Source: Naegleria lovaniensis (lineage: Eukaryota > Heterolobosea > Eutetramitea > Acrasida > Naegleriidae). From it: a DNA stretch of 64,000 bases. Positions 19,593 through 27,429 of the stretch are shown here, piece by piece. Within the stretch, counting starts at the first letter, position 1. Each line of letters starts with the position of its first letter. The notes under the pieces are model-generated. The model did not search any database. It saw only the letters and a program-made list of their open reading frames with translations, and was not told where the DNA came from. A program made the translations under genes and the position numbers. Where the stretch lies: positions 43,543-107,542 of the forward strand of contig NW_025407866.1 in NCBI RefSeq assembly GCF_003324165.1, in the 5' to 3' direction.

Positions 19593-20969
19593 TTAGAAAA
19601 TAGGTTCATCGAGAGTAGCAATGAATTGACCATCAAGTAAGAATTTTCGATCATTAACTTGAATTTCTTTTCCAAAGTAATGTTTGAAAACTTGAGGGAA
19701 TAAATAATTGGTGACTCCCTTAAATTCCACATTGAGCAATCCTCTATGTTCACTATGACTCTTTTCTCCAAGCATTTGATCGTTGATATATTCTTTAACA
19801 TAACCAACGGCTTTGTCTCCCAATTTTGAGCTCTTAATTTGTTGGAGAGTAAAACCTTCAACACGGAAAGTAACTTGTTGCAAGTAAGGTTCACTGTCGA
19901 TAGTGTCTCTGATAAACTTCATGAGAATATTGGTGTGTAAAAGTTGATCTTGTTTGGAAAGTTGTTCAGCAATGTTGTCTCTCTTAGTGTCAGAAACTCT
20001 AATGACAATTTCGTCGGCAGTACAAGATCCAAATCGATCAGTGGTGAGATACTTTTTGACGATAGGGTTGTCGCATTGATCAGCTTTTTCGAGCAATAAT
20101 TTGATTAAACTTCTCATGACACATTTTTGAATGACTTGTTGTCGCTTTGGAGACAACTTTCCAAAAACAACTTGTCTCAAGTATTTAGCATCGGTCACAT
20201 ATTTAAAGAATGGGCTATCATCATTTTGCACATCCTTCAGCAAACTATCAACATCCAACTTGTGCATTGTCTGATAGTTGTTGTTTGGGTCTTCCAATTT
20301 TGATTTCAATCCAAAACGAATCAATTCCTTGTATGTCTTACAATTCAAAGTCAATTCAGGGTCAACAAATCTCATAATATTAAAATTGGCACTTGTCATA
20401 TCTACAGAGACAAATGAGAATCCATCATAATTACCAGTATAAACTTCCTGTTGCACGTTGGTCAAGTTTGGGAAAAATGGTTCTAAATTATTGGCAGAAA
20501 CATTGGCATTTGGGTAGTATTTCAAATAATTTGTAACCCAAATTTCTTCTGGTTTCACTTTGGAAGAATTGAAATAATTCACATAAATGTCAGAGTTTTC
20601 AATGATATTTAAAATACGATACACGCTGTCATTAACGACCAAAGAAAACAATCCTTCCGATGATCGGAATTGTTGATCTACAATCTGTAACATGGTATTC
20701 CACTGTCTTCTACATCCCAAATAATCATCATACAAATCCAAATAATATTCAAAATATGGGCTTGTAGTGATAGAGATTGGCAAGTTATAGTCTTTACAAA
20801 ACTTCTTTCTCAACATTTCTTGTCTATTGGAATTGGTCGAGTTCATTACACTCGATGAGGCTTTATCGGAAGACATTTTCAGAGAAACACGTGAAATGAT
20901 CGCTCTGAAAACAAAAGGCTCTTGATGAAGAAATATTTTTTTGTTGAAACAGGTGATGAAGTTGACCAT
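19593..20969 (-). CDS. Unknown protein with possible polymerase-like acidic motifs
   Basis: 458 residues, intronless; the ATG at 20876 (MSSDKASSS) is an alternative start. I do not assign a family. Two features stand out: FSFVSVDMTSANFNIMRFVD around Asp190, and CTADEIVIRVS with Asp319-Glu320. Between them is KYLRQVVFGKLSPKRQQVIQ. The spacing of a beta-strand Asp followed by a helix, then a loop Asp-Glu in a hydrophobic strand, recalls motif A and motif C of a polymerase palm. It also recalls uncharacterised proteins I associate with giant viruses of amoebae; this is from memory and unverified. The C terminus ends FLLDGQFIATLDEPIF. Confidence 0.8.
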   Translation of the reverse strand: MVNFITCFNKKIFLHQEPFVFRAIISRVSLKMSSDKASSSVMNSTNSNRQEMLRKKFCKDYNLPISITTSPYFEYYLDLYDDYLGCRRQWNTMLQIVDQQFRSSEGLFSLVVNDSVYRILNIIENSDIYVNYFNSSKVKPEEIWVTNYLKYYPNANVSANNLEPFFPNLTNVQQEVYTGNYDGFSFVSVDMTSANFNIMRFVDPELTLNCKTYKELIRFGLKSKLEDPNNNYQTMHKLDVDSLLKDVQNDDSPFFKYVTDAKYLRQVVFGKLSPKRQQVIQKCVMRSLIKLLLEKADQCDNPIVKKYLTTDRFGSCTADEIVIRVSDTKRDNIAEQLSKQDQLLHTNILMKFIRDTIDSEPYLQQVTFRVEGFTLQQIKSSKLGDKAVGYVKEYINDQMLGEKSHSEHRGLLNVEFKGVTNYLFPQVFKHYFGKEIQVNDRKFLLDGQFIATLDEPIF

Positions 20970-21238
20970 CGTTTTTGTGCAATTTCGAAAAACAAGGGTG
21001 TTTTCTGATAATGATGAAGTGTTATGTTCGTGAAGGGTTTGTGAAGCTTATCGTCTTCGCTGGGACAGCCATATGGGCCAATACAAGGTTTAAACCCTAT
21101 CAGTCATATCGACAATCATCGAGCTGAATGGAACAGTTGGGTTCTACCAAGAATGATAGGATGCAACAAGAAGACGTATCTAGGATCAGAACTTGTAAAA
21201 ATAAATAGTTGAAATACATTTATATATTTACATTATAG
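20970..21238. other. Intergenic, no feature seen
   Basis: 269 bp between two minus-strand genes. I see no ORF, RNA gene or clear repeat. It ends in an AT-rich stretch (TATATATTTACATTATAG) just before the stop of the next gene. Confidence 0.5.
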
Positions 21239-21706
21239 TTAATTCGACAAATACCTAACAAGGTCGAAATCGGATGTTCCCACCTGCAAGAATGAATTCA
21301 CCCATTGCGACGTGATTTGAATACTATTTTCACAATTATTCATTTCAAGACCCTCCCGGTGGTCATCATCATCATCAACATACATAAATTCAGAACGATC
21401 AAGATGTTGTACAAGACGGACAGCATCATGACTGGTAGATGAAGATACATCTGACTCTTCTTCGGTCAGATCAATGATAACTTCTTCTTCTTCTTCGGTC
21501 AGATCGACGATAACTTCTTCATCGGTAAGATCAACAGTATTTGTGATTTCTTGTGTAATGGAAAATTCGAGATCATCATAGATGTCCATAAACTGAGAAT
21601 ACATGATTTCAGAATTCATTCGATATATACACCTAACGTTGAGACGTATACAAAAGGGACAAGGTCGATAGGTACAGTGACGGGACGAGGTAGTAGGTGC
21701 TTGCAT
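21239..21706 (-). CDS. Small Cys-cluster protein with three SUMO-interaction-like motifs (family member A)
   Basis: 155 residues. The N terminus has CTYRPCPFCIRLNVRCIYR, a CPxC...C cluster. The centre has three consecutive acidic-flanked hydrophobic motifs, TVDLTDEE, VIVDLTEEEEE and VIIDLTEEE, each matching the SUMO-interaction consensus (hydrophobic-x-hydrophobic-hydrophobic or VIDLT, with an acidic tail). It resembles the genes at 23789-24304 and 24764-25243 in Cys cluster and acidic design, although helices after the cluster differ. SUMO binding is inferred; no RING finger is present, so it is not a typical SUMO-targeted ubiquitin ligase. Confidence 0.7.
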   Translation of the reverse strand: MQAPTTSSRHCTYRPCPFCIRLNVRCIYRMNSEIMYSQFMDIYDDLEFSITQEITNTVDLTDEEVIVDLTEEEEEVIIDLTEEESDVSSSTSHDAVRLVQHLDRSEFMYVDDDDDHREGLEMNNCENSIQITSQWVNSFLQVGTSDFDLVRYLSN

Positions 21707-21900
21707 TTCCTCTCTTTATTTTTTTTGACGTTTGTTTTTCTATTATAAATGAGGATTTTCCTTGGAGAAAAAGTCTTTAGACTCGAGTTCGAAATTTTTT
21801 GCTCTTCATGATTCTTCTGAGTTCGGCACATTTAGTGTTCGTTAATGAGAATAGGTATGGCCAATCTTTATATATTAACAAGGGCCAAGAGGGAGATACT

Positions 21901-22085
21901 GTGCTCAATAAACCTGGAACGGATTTTTGAGATCGGTTCTCCTTAATGAAATCGAATGAGGCCATTGGAATTGGGAGGGACATTTACAATGATAACTTCA
22001 TTTAACATCCCAAACGAAACTGTGTTGTTTCACAAGTTTTCTATCTCAATCCCAAATTTATATTAAGAACATCCCAAAAGTTATT
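21901..22085 (+). repeat. Left arm of a long inverted repeat
   Basis: The core 21913-21980 is the reverse complement of 26864-26931 with one difference in 68 bp. The flanks are recognisable but diverged on the inner side, sharing spaced (T)TTGGGA(TG) strings out to about 22085. It starts 195 bp upstream of member A. The two arms are about 5 kb apart and point at each other. Confidence 0.85.
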
Positions 22086-22300
22086 TAGTAACATCTTGTT
22101 CTTCATCTTCGTCCTCAACAACGTTTCGATGAGTGAGAGTATGTGAGTATGTGAGTATGTACTACCATTTCTTTGTGTCGAATCAGTATTGTCCTTTTTT
22201 CCTTCCAACGTTACTACGCTTAGATATGGAAAATTGATCCAGAACGCATGGGCTTCCCATGTTTTGATTTCTGCATCATGTTCCATCACCGTATCAATCC

Positions 22301-22342
22301 GGAGAGCTGTTTCCGTGGAAAGGACCAGACCAGGTTCCGTTG
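22301..22342 (+). repeat. 42-bp inverted repeat, left arm
   Basis: This 42-bp segment is repeated in inverted orientation at 22583-22624 with two mismatches (around the GTGGAAAGG/GTGGCAACG position). The arms are 240 bp apart. Confidence 0.85.
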
Positions 22343-22582
22343 TGAGCTTTGCAAAGGTAAGGTATTCGAACATTTTCTTTGGTTTCAACGTTTACCGCAG
22401 CGACCGATACAACTGTACATTTGGTTTGCTGAGGGCTTTTTGAGAACGGTTCAGACCAAACAAACAAGTAGGTGTCGGAGAAATAAACTCGTCCCAAATA
22501 ACCTGAAATATCCCTAATTTTGGCTGGTGGGGATAGGTCCATCCCAAATGCTTTGAAACATTTCCATGAGATTGTGGAGTTT

Positions 22583-22624
22583 CAACGGAACCTGGTCTGG
22601 TCGTTGCCACGGAAACAGCTCTCC
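22583..22624 (-). repeat. 42-bp inverted repeat, right arm
   Basis: Reverse-complement partner of 22301-22342, near-identical. Sequence beyond both arms does not match, so the repeat unit is short, as in a MITE-like or foldback remnant. Confidence 0.85.
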
Positions 22625-23307
22625 AAGTATGGAATTGTTTGATGATCAACGAGAGTTGTTAATACTGAAAACTCGACGGCCCTTTCATCACTAAAGGGAC
22701 GGAACGAAGATCATATGGATGTGTTTGTGAGAGTACGTAGTTCAAACATGACCTCCAGTCATCAAACACCCTCCTTTATGTTTTTGAGAGGTTGTTTAAA
22801 TGCAAACAATGCAGAGATCATTGTTGTCCTCTAGTGTAACGTTGAAACTAGTCACCTGTTTTCAATACTGGACAATCAACCAAGAACAATTGTTGCAGTG
22901 GTCTAGTATGTTGATGATGATGCAAGAAGCATCAGGGGAATTATATCCATCATATTAACAATACGATTGAGAATAACTTTTTGATCAGCATGTGGTGTTT
23001 CTAATTGGGCTTCTAAATCCTGTTTATTCCTTTCTTGATACCATTCATTGATGCAGGACTGTAACTAGACAAGAAGCCAGTTTAATATTGAATGGACCGA
23101 AGATGGTCTCCTACCGATTGACAGTCACATGATGGAACGGAGGTCGTTCGGGTACAACGGTCGGTTGGTCAGTTAGTCTGTGACTGTGTCTGGCGTGATG
23201 ATACATACACAACAGCATCTTTCAGTACGATCCTCTGTGTCAGTTTTGATGTACGCCATACAGTGCAAAATAATTTGAAAAAAAAACTTTCAGATTTTCT
23301 GATGGTT

Positions 23308-23745
23308 TCAATCCATTTCCAATGACACTAACCGTTGGATCCGATTACGTACCAGTATCATCCATCGTAATCTATATACATGACGAGACCAAGTAGCCTT
23401 TTCAATGTAGTAGATGGCCAAACCATTGCATAACACAGAACCATCTTTGTTGAAAGAACCCAACACGAACAAGTATCTATTGTTGTTGGAATGAATGATC
23501 TTCATTACTTGCACTGGTGCAGCTTATAAAAGTTTTCATAGGTGTAATCAACTTGTTACAAACCACCATCCAATGCGGACAAGGTGTATCATCTGAATCA
23601 TAGAGACCGAAGTATGGAGCCCAAGTTCTGTAACAGACCACCGATGCAAAGAGGATAAGAGAAACAAGTCACTCCGGATCATATATAAATTTGAAGTTGT
23701 TGACGTCGCTTGCGGATGATGTGGTTTTGAAAAATTCATGATCAC
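23308..23745 (-). pseudogene. Possible decayed gene fragments
   Basis: Two adjacent minus-strand frames (23548-23745 and 23308-23514) with a third frame between them read as protein-like patches: WAPYFGLYDSDDTPCPHW in one and YLFVLGSFNKDGSVLCNGLA in another. The latter resembles a propeller-type repeat (LyVgGsF...G). No single start, splice pattern or continuous frame connects them. I read this as debris of an older gene; unrecognised introns are an alternative. Confidence 0.3.
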
Positions 23746-23788
23746 TTGCGCAAGTTATTTTACACGTTTATTTTTATCATTCTTCTAT

Positions 23789-24304
23789 TCAAATTTCTTC
23801 AAAATAATACATTTCATTCTGATGATCAACATCGTAAAAGACAAAACGTGTTGGAAGACCACTTGAACCGTGATTTGAAGAGGGAGTCGTATCTGGATTC
23901 AAGATTTCATTTGTGTTGTCTTCCTCTTCCGTATCTGCCAAATCATCAATGTCTTGATCGTCGCAAGCATCTTCCAAACACGAATAAACATCTCGCACGA
24001 GTTTTTGATTAAACTCGTCAATCAAGAATTGAAAATCGTCCGCTCTCTCATATTCCTCTTGAGCGGTTTTGATAAATCCACTAATACATCCTGAAGACAT
24101 GGGTCTAATAACTTGCTCCACAAAGATCTTTTGTTGTCTGGGATTATTTCTAAAAATCTTTAAAACTTTTTCTTTAAATCTTTGTTGTTCTTTTGGAAAT
24201 CTATAGTCAGGACCGAACATGTTCTCTAATTCTTTGCGGTGGCGACACTTTCTTTGAGAAAACATGCACACTGGACATTTTTTGTAGGTGGATTCTTTTG
24301 GCAT
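23789..24304 (-). CDS. Small Cys-cluster/acidic-tail protein (family member B)
   Basis: 171 residues from the ATG at 24304. N terminus: KKCPVCMFSQRKCRHRKELE, then MFGPDYRFPKEQQRFKEKVL. Member C has KKCPHCALLNRTKCKHRRSI then YFGTDFQFPNKQGLFMDAVL, so the two align across the Cys cluster and the following helix. The putative metal ligands are Cys-Cys-Cys-His. A helical middle (FVEQVIRPMSSG..., FLIDEFNQKLVRDVYS) precedes an acidic tail (DDQDIDDLADTEEEDN), where a SUMO-interaction motif would be degenerate. The gene lies inside the long inverted repeat. Function unknown. Confidence 0.75.
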   Translation of the reverse strand: MPKESTYKKCPVCMFSQRKCRHRKELENMFGPDYRFPKEQQRFKEKVLKIFRNNPRQQKIFVEQVIRPMSSGCISGFIKTAQEEYERADDFQFLIDEFNQKLVRDVYSCLEDACDDQDIDDLADTEEEDNTNEILNPDTTPSSNHGSSGLPTRFVFYDVDHQNEMYYFEEI

Positions 24305-24763
24305 GGTGTCTCGCGAGACTGAATTCAAAAGCTTTAAGTTGTGTATTGGTTTTTTTATTGTGTGTTGATCAAAGCACTTCCTTTGATATGAAGACTAATG
24401 TGCATTAAAAATAGGCTCAAGAAAGCAGATGGATTCTTTTCTAAAAACCCTGCTAAAATGGACCATGTACTGGTAAAAAAGGTCCATGGTAATCATATGT
24501 CGATCAAAAAATTTTGCTCCGCCTTATTTTTTTTTAACAGTTTGAATCAAAGAAGAGGAGTAAAGACCATAGCGATCATTTCCTTCCTTATTTAATTTAT
24601 ACAAATATCAATGTCACAATCAGTGCGAGCCTAATCTATTCTTTGGGTTATCCTTTGGTAGATATTTATTCCAATCTTCAGCCACCGTAAAACCCAGGAT
24701 TGGAATTTACAACAATATATGGCATAGTTTATATCCATGTCTTTGACTCATGTTCTTTATTTT
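24305..24763. other. Intergenic between family members B and C
   Basis: 459 bp, AT-rich, no ORF with a credible start and no RNA gene seen. A short palindromic string (ACCATG...CATGGT) occurs near 24460-24490. Confidence 0.4.
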
Positions 24764-25243
24764 TCATTGGGATTGAAGGAACTCTTGTTGATACTCGATG
24801 GTTGGTTCGGGGACTGTTTCACCATCTTCATCAAAGGGCTCTTCGATCGATTCTTTGGCATCGTCTTCAGTGGTGAGATCAATCACTTCCTTTTCAATTG
24901 ACAATGAATATATTTCTTCTTCTAATCTTCTTATAAACCACTCCTCAAGGAAGGAATAATCTTTTAATCCTTTGAAAGAAGTAGCAACTTGTTTAAAAAA
25001 GTTTATAATATAATTATCAGCCTTGATGGCAATTTCAACGATTCTCTCCCTCTTAAATTTGAGAACGGCATCCATGAACAAACCCTGTTTATTTGGAAAT
25101 TGAAAATCAGTTCCAAAATATTTTTCAATCGAGCGACGATGTTTGCATTTGGTACGATTCAACAGAGCACAATGAGGACACTTTTTGAAAGGTCGGACCT
25201 GTTTTCTTGGAGAGGTGCGAGGTTTTTTAATAGAAGGAGGCAT
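24764..25243 (-). CDS. Small Cys-cluster protein with SUMO-interaction-like motif (family member C)
   Basis: 159 residues from the ATG at 25243 (the frame is open further upstream but has no other ATG). A basic leader (KKPRTSPRKQVRPF), possibly a nuclear signal, precedes KKCPHCALLNRTKCKHRRSI. A helical middle (FLEEWFIRRLEEEIYSL) is followed by KEVIDLTTEDDAKE, a textbook VIDLT-type SUMO-interaction motif with acidic flank. Close relative of member B. Located inside the 5-kb inverted repeat. SUMO binding and nuclear location are inferred. Confidence 0.75.
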   Translation of the reverse strand: MPPSIKKPRTSPRKQVRPFKKCPHCALLNRTKCKHRRSIEKYFGTDFQFPNKQGLFMDAVLKFKRERIVEIAIKADNYIINFFKQVATSFKGLKDYSFLEEWFIRRLEEEIYSLSIEKEVIDLTTEDDAKESIEEPFDEDGETVPEPTIEYQQEFLQSQ

Positions 25244-25408
25244 AAGAGCGATGATGCTGGATGATATTGAAGATCGTTGTTGTTGTTGTTGTTTTGTGCT
25301 TGTTGTGTATACTCGCAGCGGTTGTGTCAATTGCTGTTGGTCTCAAGATGGTGTTGGAGGTAATTTTTTAGATGGTTGAAAATGAAAGAAAGGAACCTTT
25401 CTAAAAGC

Positions 25409-25690
25409 TTACAAGCCTTTATCCACTTGAAGGGCTTTCCCACTTACTAAATGAGGTCCTTCCTCTTCGTGGTGTGAGAACAATGGTTGCGTCCACAACT
25501 CAATACATTCTTTTTGCTCTTCAGGACTGAAGATAGGAACTTGAAACTTCATACTCGGAACAATTCATCTCTATCATTAATGTTCACAAAGAGAATAATT
25601 TCATGGTCCACCACATTTGCTGGTAGCGTCTCCCCCACTAGCCAAACTCTCTGTGCATACGAGTGTTTCAGTGGTCTCGGAACCAAAAGT
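25409..25690 (-). pseudogene. Possible frameshifted gene remnant
   Basis: A minus-strand frame reading RVWLVGETLPANVVDHEIIL then FVNINDRDELFRV stops near 25550. At the same point an overlapping frame starts (ATG at 25552) and runs to 25409, reading MKFQVPIFSPEEQKECIELW and ending LVSGKALQVDKGL. The two read like consecutive parts of one protein separated by a frame change. No intron fits. It may be a decayed copy, or the short 47-residue ORF alone may be used. Confidence 0.35.
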
Positions 25691-25701
25691 TATAAAAAAA
25701 A

Positions 25702-26043
25702 ATGATACCTGGTGTTGCGTGGTGGTCAACCAAAAAGCCCATCGAAGTGACAGACGCAAGCGAGATGGAAAGTGATGAAGAAGAAACAGAGAGTGAAGAG
25801 GAGATGGAAAGTGATGAAGAAGAAACATACAGTGAAGATGAGATGGAAAGCGATGAAGAAGAGGACGAAACTGACAATGAAGAGAGTGATGATGAACAAG
25901 CAGACAGTGAGGAGGAAGAGAGTGATGAACGGAGAGAATACAATCGAATCATTTACCAACTAACACATGGCATGAAGACACTACGATCAGACCCAGATGA
26001 AGAAGGTTATTGTTACGTTGAGCAACGAATCATCTTCTTGTAA
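25702..26043 (+). CDS. Small acidic repeat protein
   Basis: 113 residues with a strong start context (A-run before ATG). After MIPGVAWWSTKKPIEVTDAS comes an acidic tract made of nearly identical 13-residue units (EMESDEEETESEE, EMESDEEETYSED, EMESDEEEDETDN), then DEEGYCYVEQRIIFL. No domain is recognisable. Acidic tracts of this type are common in chromatin and nucleolar proteins, but that is compositional. A downstream exon is possible but no good donor site was found. Confidence 0.55.
   Translation: MIPGVAWWSTKKPIEVTDASEMESDEEETESEEEMESDEEETYSEDEMESDEEEDETDNEESDDEQADSEEEESDERREYNRIIYQLTHGMKTLRSDPDEEGYCYVEQRIIFL
25762..25866 (+). repeat. 39-bp tandem repeat within the acidic ORF
   Basis: Two complete 39-bp units (25762-25800, 25801-25839) and a partial third, differing at a few positions, encode the repeated Met-Glu-Ser-Asp-Glu-Glu-Glu unit. 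Confidence 0.75.
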
Positions 26044-27171
26044 TAAAAATAATTTCGTTGCAATCTCTGATCTTTGTTCTATAGGGAAGCTATAATGGAA
26101 ATGTTGTGCGTGTGTATGAATGGCATTTGAAAAGACCATAAGGCTAAAGGCCCAACATCGAAGTTTGTAGTTCACCATTATGGGTACTAGTTATGCTTTT
26201 TATTAATACCCACCTTCAATTGTATTGTTGTTAAAAATAGATTGTTGAAACAAAATTATTTTTAGAACATTGGGAAACAAAAAATAATGACCCGTCACAC
26301 AATGTTTTTTGATAGGCCCAACTGCTTTGATGGTACAATCGCCATCGATCCTCCGCTTTTCCACCGAAAGTTGGAACGAGTTGTGTTATAGTAAAGCAAA
26401 ACACCATCAGATCAGGTCGTTGCTCTTTACTAGAAATCGACGAACAACCAAACCACCTGGTGGAGGAAGATCAGTTACATGATGCAGAGTTGTGGATGGA
26501 AAAGCAGTTGTCGAATACACGAATTCATTAAAATGAAAGTTTTTATTGCAAAATCCTTGATTGAATCTGATCCGGTGGGCTTTGGCTGCGGATTTGTCGG
26601 ACCCTCATGAAGATTGTTGTAAATTTTTTGAAGTAAAACAACCAAATAATACGTACCAACATTCTCTTGAAGGATTGATACGTTGAAGGAACGTTACGCA
26701 GAAATCAAAACATCGCAGTCCATGCGTATACTCTGAGATGTACTGGAGGACAAAGAGGAAGAACAAGATGATACTATATAACTTTTGGGATGCTCAAAAT
26801 AAAAATTTGGGAACTTTTGAATCTACACCGTTTCATTTGGGACGTTTGAATAATTATAAATGATCCCTCCCAATTCCAATGGCCTCATTCAATTTCATTA
26901 AGGAGAACCGATCTCAAAAATCCGTTCCAGGATAAATGAGCACTGTAAAGACCTCTATGATCACAGTGAAATTCCTCTCGTCAACCATTAGAGAGCTTGA
27001 CATATGCAATTCTTTACGAAATTAGGGCGAGACTCAACCATATTAATAAACACCAACAAACTTTAGCTAGAGTCAACCCCCTCCATTGTAAATTGTATGG
27101 CTTAGGTTCATGAATGGCAATCTTTTTGACTATATTTGTACCTCTTCATAATACAAATCTACAACAAAAAA
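26044..27171. other. Gene-poor stretch containing the right inverted-repeat arm
   Basis: About 1.1 kb with no credible coding frame. The inverted-repeat arm occupies 26776-26944. The rest shows nothing beyond AT-rich sequence. Confidence 0.45.
26776..26944 (-). repeat. Right arm of a long inverted repeat
   Basis: Core 26864-26931 is the reverse complement of 21913-21980 (67 of 68 bp). The inner flank (26776-26860) resembles the left arm more loosely (ATAACTTTTGGGATG..., AAATTTGGGA, TTTGGGACGTT). Confidence 0.85.
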
Positions 27172-27300
27172 ATGTCTCAAAGTAATACTTCATTCGCTTA
27201 TGGTTTCGTTGCTGGTGTTGCTGCTACCCTTTTGGTCTGCAAGCTTGCCAAATGCTGCTGCAAGAAGGACGGTTGTTGTGGAAAGAGTGAGTCCAAGTAA
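27172..27300 (+). CDS. Small Cys-rich single-pass membrane protein
   Basis: 42 residues, with start context ACAAAAAAATG as at strong genes nearby. It begins MSQSNTSFAYGFVAGVAATL, forming one hydrophobic segment (about 9-24), followed by CKLAKCCCKKDGCCGKSESK, a short basic tail with six Cys in total from Cys23. Palmitoylation or metal binding of the Cys cluster is a guess. It follows the right arm of the long inverted repeat by 230 bp. Reported because the ATG context and composition are unlike random sequence. Confidence 0.6.
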   Translation: MSQSNTSFAYGFVAGVAATLLVCKLAKCCCKKDGCCGKSESK

Positions 27301-27429
27301 AGGAACATTATACAACGCAAGCAAGATGGCTTAACATGCTCGGAGCTAGGTGGTGCCAATCTAAAAGTCATCTTTAATAAATAGCTTTATATTAATTCGA
27401 AAATATTCTTCTTCATAGTAATGGATGGG

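Larger units (their letters stand above)
22086..23300. other. Gene-poor accessory stretch
   Basis: About 1.2 kb with only short overlapping frames on both strands and no recognisable protein. It contains the 42-bp inverted repeat described separately and further CCCAAA-type strings (22490-22550) similar to the inner side of the long inverted repeat. Nothing else supported. Confidence 0.5.

Noticed and set aside
22041-22649. Short overlapping ORFs in the gene-poor stretch as real genes
   Set aside because: Similar-length frames exist on both strands, and their shared peptide patches are explained by the 42-bp inverted repeat rather than by protein homology.
25726-25959. Minus-strand hydrophobic ORFs opposite the acidic repeat
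   Set aside because: Antisense shadow of the GAA/GAT-rich acidic tract.
21901-26944. LTR retrotransposon
   Set aside because: The terminal repeats are inverted, not direct, and no reverse transcriptase, integrase or gag-like frame lies between them.
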